Below, in pieces: positions 5,733 through 8,033 of a DNA stretch of 8,033 nt; position 1 is the first letter of the stretch, and each line of letters starts with the position of its first letter. Made by a program: the position numbers and the translations under genes. This DNA is from Hadesarchaea archaeon (GTDB lineage: Archaea; Hadarchaeota; Hadarchaeia; Hadarchaeales; WYZ-LMO6): assembly GCA_004347925.1 (NCBI GenBank), contig QNVD01000249.1, positions 1 through 8,033 of the forward strand, read 5' to 3'. The notes below the pieces were generated by a model, which made no database searches, had not been told where the DNA came from, and saw only the letters and a list, made by a program, of their open reading frames with translations.

Positions 5733-6498
5733 AATCCCTGCTCAGCTCCCCTACCCTCTCCACCAGCTCGGGCAGCACCTTTCCCGTCTTTCCCCTGATC
5801 ACCACGGAGGCGAAGGCGTCCATGGGGGTGGGCTCCTCGTTCACGATGAGCAGCTCCGCCCCGGCCTCCACCGCCATGGGGGGAAGGAAGTTGGCCGGGC
5901 TCACCGCCAGCGAGCTCCCCGCCACCAGCAGGAGGTCGCACCTCCTCACCAGCTCGAAGGCCTCCCTCAGGGCCTCCCCGGGAAGGGCCTCCCCGAAGAA
6001 GACCACGTTGGGTTTCAGGAGGCCCCCGCACTCCCCGCACAGGGGAGGGATCTCCCCCCTCTGCACGATCTTCTCCGCCAGGACCTCGATGGGGAAGAGC
6101 CTACCGCAGGAGAGGCACCTGCATTCCCTCAGGTTACCGTGGAGCTCCACCACCCTCTTGGAGCCCGCCGCCTGGTGCAGGCCATCCACGTTCTGGGTGA
6201 TCACGGCCTTCAGGATGCCCATCTCCTCCAGCCTGGCCAGGGCCCTGTGCCCCTCGTTGGGCTCGGCCGTGAAGACGGAGAGGAACTCGGAGGCGGCCCT
6301 GTAGAACCTGGAGGGATCCTCTAGGAAGGAGGAGAGGGTGGCGAACTCGGAGGGGTCGTACTTGGACCACAGACCCCCGGGGGAGCGGAAGTCCGGTATG
6401 CCGGACTCCGTGCTCACCCCTGCCCCGGTAAGGGCCACGGCGTAGTGGGAAGAGGAAAGGAGCTGGGCCGCCCTCCTCATCCCCTCCTCCAGGCTCAT
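5731..6498 (-). CDS. sir2: Sir2-family NAD-dependent protein deacetylase
   Basis: This sirtuin removes acyl groups from protein lysines using NAD+, giving nicotinamide and O-acetyl-ADP-ribose. In archaea the chromatin protein Alba is a known type of target. The 255-residue product shows GAGVSTESGIPDFRSPGGLW (25-44), TQNVDGLH (101-108) and catalytic H120 in ELHGN. Zinc ligands are CLSC (128-131) and CGEC (154-157), then VVFFGEALP (165-173), GSSLAVSPA (195-203) and VNEEPTP (219-225). In the acyl-pocket segment FYRAASEF, the Arg of the Tyr-x-x-Arg pair found in desuccinylase-type sirtuins is absent, so plain deacetylation is more likely. C126 is an extra Cys next to the zinc site. I chose ATG 6498: AAAAGGAGGGAGG precedes it, sirtuins normally begin here, and the longer GTG start at 6534 lies upstream of the TATA-like box. 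It is convergent with SCP2 copy 2 and divergent from trm1. Confidence 0.93.
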   Translation of the reverse strand: MSLEEGMRRAAQLLSSSHYAVALTGAGVSTESGIPDFRSPGGLWSKYDPSEFATLSSFLEDPSRFYRAASEFLSVFTAEPNEGHRALARLEEMGILKAVITQNVDGLHQAAGSKRVVELHGNLRECRCLSCGRLFPIEVLAEKIVQRGEIPPLCGECGGLLKPNVVFFGEALPGEALREAFELVRRCDLLLVAGSSLAVSPANFLPPMAVEAGAELLIVNEEPTPMDAFASVVIRGKTGKVLPELVERVGELSRD

Positions 6499-6521
6499 CC
6501 TCCCTCCTTTTCCCCTCTCCT

Positions 6522-6530
6522 CCTTTAACC
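6522..6530 (-). promoter_or_regulatory. TATA-like box for sir2
   Basis: The minus strand reads GGTTAAAGG, centred about 29 bases before ATG 6498, which predicts a start just ahead of that ATG. The same GGTTAAA core appears before both SCP2 genes. A much weaker CCTTTAG at about 6565-6571 is the only plus-strand candidate for trm1, so trm1 control is unclear from sequence. Confidence 0.45.
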
Positions 6531-6590
6531 TCACCGCCGGTTCAGCGTTCTCCCTCCAGCAAGTCCTTTAGGGGAGGGGGGGAAGCCGGT

Positions 6591-7745
6591 ATGATGAGGA
6601 CGCAGAGGGTCAGGGAGGGGAGGGTGGAGCTGGAGGTTCCCGAGCTGGAGAGCTTCAGGGCCCCCTCCGGGGACTTCGTGCCCTCCCTCACCCCGGTCTT
6701 CTACAACCCCCACATGGAGTTCAGCAGGGACATAGGGGTGGCGGCGGTCCGCGTCTTCGGCAGGAGGGCGGGGAGGAGGCTGAGGATCTGTGATCCCCTG
6801 GCGGGGGTGGGGGTGAGGGGGCTCAGGTACGCGGCGGAGGTGGAGGGAGTGGAGGAGGTGGTGGTGAACGATGCCTCGGAGGAGGCCTTCGGCTTCCTCC
6901 GCAGGAACCTCTCCCTCAACCCCCTCCCCCACGTCATCCCGCGCCACGAGGAGGCGCACCTCCTCCTCTGGAGCTGCAGGAGGAGCTTCCAGGTGGTGGA
7001 TCTGGATCCCTTCGGCTCCCCCTCCCCCTTCCTGGAGGCCTCCTGCGCCTCCCTTTCTCCCCCGGCCATGCTGGCCCTCACCGCCACCGACACGGCCTGC
7101 CTGGCCGGGGTTTACCCCCTGGCCTGCCTCCGGAAGTACGGCGCCCTTCCCGTCCGGGCGGAGTACTCGCACGAGGCGGGCATGAGGATCCTGATAGGCT
7201 TCTGCCAGAGGGTGGCGGGGATCCAGGGGCTCTCCCTCCTCCCCCTCCTCTGCCATTCCACCAGGCACTACTTCCGGGTTTACCTCCTCTGCAGGAGGGG
7301 GGGAGTGAGGGAGGTCCTGAGGGAGCAGGGCTACCTCTCCTCCTGCGTCTGCGGGAGGAGGTCCTTCTCCAGGAGGCCGGAGGGGGGCACCTGCGAGTGC
7401 GGGAGGAGGAGGGAGATCTCGGGGCCCATGTGGCTGGGGAGGCTGGGGGAGGGGGGTTTCGTGGAGGAGGTGAGGAGGACGGTGGAGGTGGAGGCCTCGG
7501 ACTTCAGGCTCAGGTCCCAGGAGCTGAGGCTGCTGGAGCTGTGTGCGGAGGAGGCGGAAGCCCCCCCCTTCTTCTACGACTCCCACGCGATGGCCCGCAG
7601 GGGCTCCCTCTCCCCCCCCAGGCTGGAGAGGATCCTGGAGGGGTTGAGGGACAGGGGTTACCGGGCCGTGCGCACCCACTTCTCCCCCACCGGCTTCAGG
7701 ACGGATGCTCCCTTCGAGGAGGTTCAGAGGTTCTTCCGGGGCTAG
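6591..7745 (+). CDS. trm1: tRNA (guanine-26-N2)-dimethyltransferase Trm1
   Basis: Trm1 uses two S-adenosylmethionines to convert G26, at the hinge between the D and anticodon stems, to N2,N2-dimethylguanosine. The 384-residue protein has the usual archaeal length. In order: VFYNP (36-40), SAM motif I DPLAGVGVRGLR (68-79), motif II VVNDAS (91-96) and the catalytic DLDPFGSP (137-144). ATDTACLAG (165-173) and EYSHEAGMRIL (191-201) follow. Four cysteines C252, C254, C268 and C270 lie in a CxC...CxC arrangement before GPMWLG, where family members carry a Cys cluster. The end has RTHFSPTGFRTDAP (361-374), matching the family's C-terminal substrate region. Start ATG 6591, or ATG 6594 directly after it, follows a G-rich site. 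The gene is divergent from sir2, and its last 50 bases overlap the end of the rlmE-like gene on the other strand. Confidence 0.95.
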   Translation: MMRTQRVREGRVELEVPELESFRAPSGDFVPSLTPVFYNPHMEFSRDIGVAAVRVFGRRAGRRLRICDPLAGVGVRGLRYAAEVEGVEEVVVNDASEEAFGFLRRNLSLNPLPHVIPRHEEAHLLLWSCRRSFQVVDLDPFGSPSPFLEASCASLSPPAMLALTATDTACLAGVYPLACLRKYGALPVRAEYSHEAGMRILIGFCQRVAGIQGLSLLPLLCHSTRHYFRVYLLCRRGGVREVLREQGYLSSCVCGRRSFSRRPEGGTCECGRRREISGPMWLGRLGEGGFVEEVRRTVEVEASDFRLRSQELRLLELCAEEAEAPPFFYDSHAMARRGSLSPPRLERILEGLRDRGYRAVRTHFSPTGFRTDAPFEEVQRFFRG

Positions 7746-8033
7746 GTGGCCTGTAGCCCTTTCCTATCAGGTAGACCTCCGCGCTCCCCTTCCTGGAGGC
7801 GGGAGGCTTGGAAACCTTGGCGAACTCAAACCTTTTCCTGAACTTCCTCAGGAAGCCCTCCAGCCCCTTCCCCTGGAAGACCTTGATCACGATCTTGCCC
7901 CCCTCCCTCAGCACCTCCTCCGCCAGGCGCAGGGCGGCCTCCGCCAGCTCCAGCGACCTCAGGTGGTCCACCTCCCAGACCCCGGACATCTTGGGGGAGG
8001 CATCGGAGAGGATCACGTCGGCCTTCCTGGGGA
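7696..8033 (-). CDS. rlmE: RlmE/FtsJ-family 23S rRNA 2'-O-methyltransferase, C-terminal part (start outside window)
   Basis: This is the C-terminal part of an FtsJ/RrmJ-type S-adenosylmethionine-dependent ribose methyltransferase. The family's best known reaction is 2'-O-methylation of U2552 in the 23S rRNA A-loop, important for late large-subunit assembly. Visible in order are ADVILSDASPKMSGVWEVDH (the conserved Asp of the K-D-K-E tetrad), IVIKVFQGKGLEGF (tetrad Lys) and SRKGSAEVYLIGKGYR (tetrad Glu). The first tetrad Lys and SAM motif I lie beyond base 8033. The frame is open to the window edge. A valine GTG at 8016 falls inside the conserved core and is not the start. After the usual end (GKGYR) there is a tail of about 17 residues rich in Pro, Arg and Glu. 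Most of that tail is encoded on the strand opposite the end of trm1 (50-base overlap). Confidence 0.92.
   Translation of the reverse strand, partial: PRKADVILSDASPKMSGVWEVDHLRSLELAEAALRLAEEVLREGGKIVIKVFQGKGLEGFLRKFRKRFEFAKVSKPPASRKGSAEVYLIGKGYRPPSPGRTSEPPRREHPS

Noticed and set aside
6499..6534. Longer Sir2 frame beginning at GTG 6534
   Set aside because: The added residues are encoded by promoter and ribosome-site sequence (GGTTAAAGG, AAAAGGAGGGAGG). ATG 6498 fits the family's usual N-terminus.
6567..6585. G-rich tract before trm1 as a possible G-quadruplex
   Set aside because: Purine tracts of this kind occur throughout the coding strands, and this one serves as the ribosome site. There are no four well-spaced G runs beyond background.
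6531..7679. Long minus-strand open frame (382 codons) opposite trm1
   Set aside because: Its composition is repetitive Pro, Glu and Gly without motifs. The Trm1 protein on the plus strand is unmistakable.

Overview
The window is chromosomal DNA from an archaeon. The evidence is a Gar1 gene overlapping a transcription factor B (TFB) gene, plus a GPN-loop GTPase, Trm1, a THUMP-domain tRNA methyltransferase of the Trm14 type and TATA-like promoter boxes at archaeal spacing. The DNA is strongly GC-rich. Coding strands are purine-heavy, with Arg mostly as AGG, Ile often as ATA, and GTG or TTG starts common; this suits a thermophile but does not prove it. I cannot name the lineage from sequence alone. 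There is no rRNA, tRNA, CRISPR array, transposase or integrase. Gene density is very high and no gap exceeds about 110 bases.

Left part (1-3487, all minus strand): an adenine deaminase-type gene cut by the window start and broken by one missing base in a homopolymer; a THUMP/Rossmann tRNA guanine-N2 methyltransferase (Trm14-like); a small unrecognised protein with its own TATA box inside a 16-bp palindrome; and a GPN-loop GTPase. Middle (3488-5695, plus strand): an AT-rich divergent promoter, then gar1-tfb overlapping by ATGA, then two tandem SCP2-domain genes, each with its own near-identical promoter and TTG start. Right part: a Sir2 deacetylase (minus), convergent with the second SCP2 gene and divergent from trm1 (plus). 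trm1 overlaps tail-to-tail with an RlmE/FtsJ rRNA 2'-O-methyltransferase that runs off the right edge.

The common thread is RNA maturation: Trm14-like and Trm1 modify tRNA guanines, Gar1 is part of the H/ACA pseudouridylation particle, and RlmE-like methylates 23S rRNA. TFB, Sir2 and the GPN GTPase belong broadly to transcription and chromatin or RNA polymerase biology. This is mostly a housekeeping region. I found no convincing new multi-gene system. The points most worth a second look are the SCP2 tandem duplication with a conserved six-codon overlapping mini-ORF, the slippery-looking frameshift in the deaminase, the palindromic promoter of the orphan gene, and the TFB C-terminal micro-duplication.
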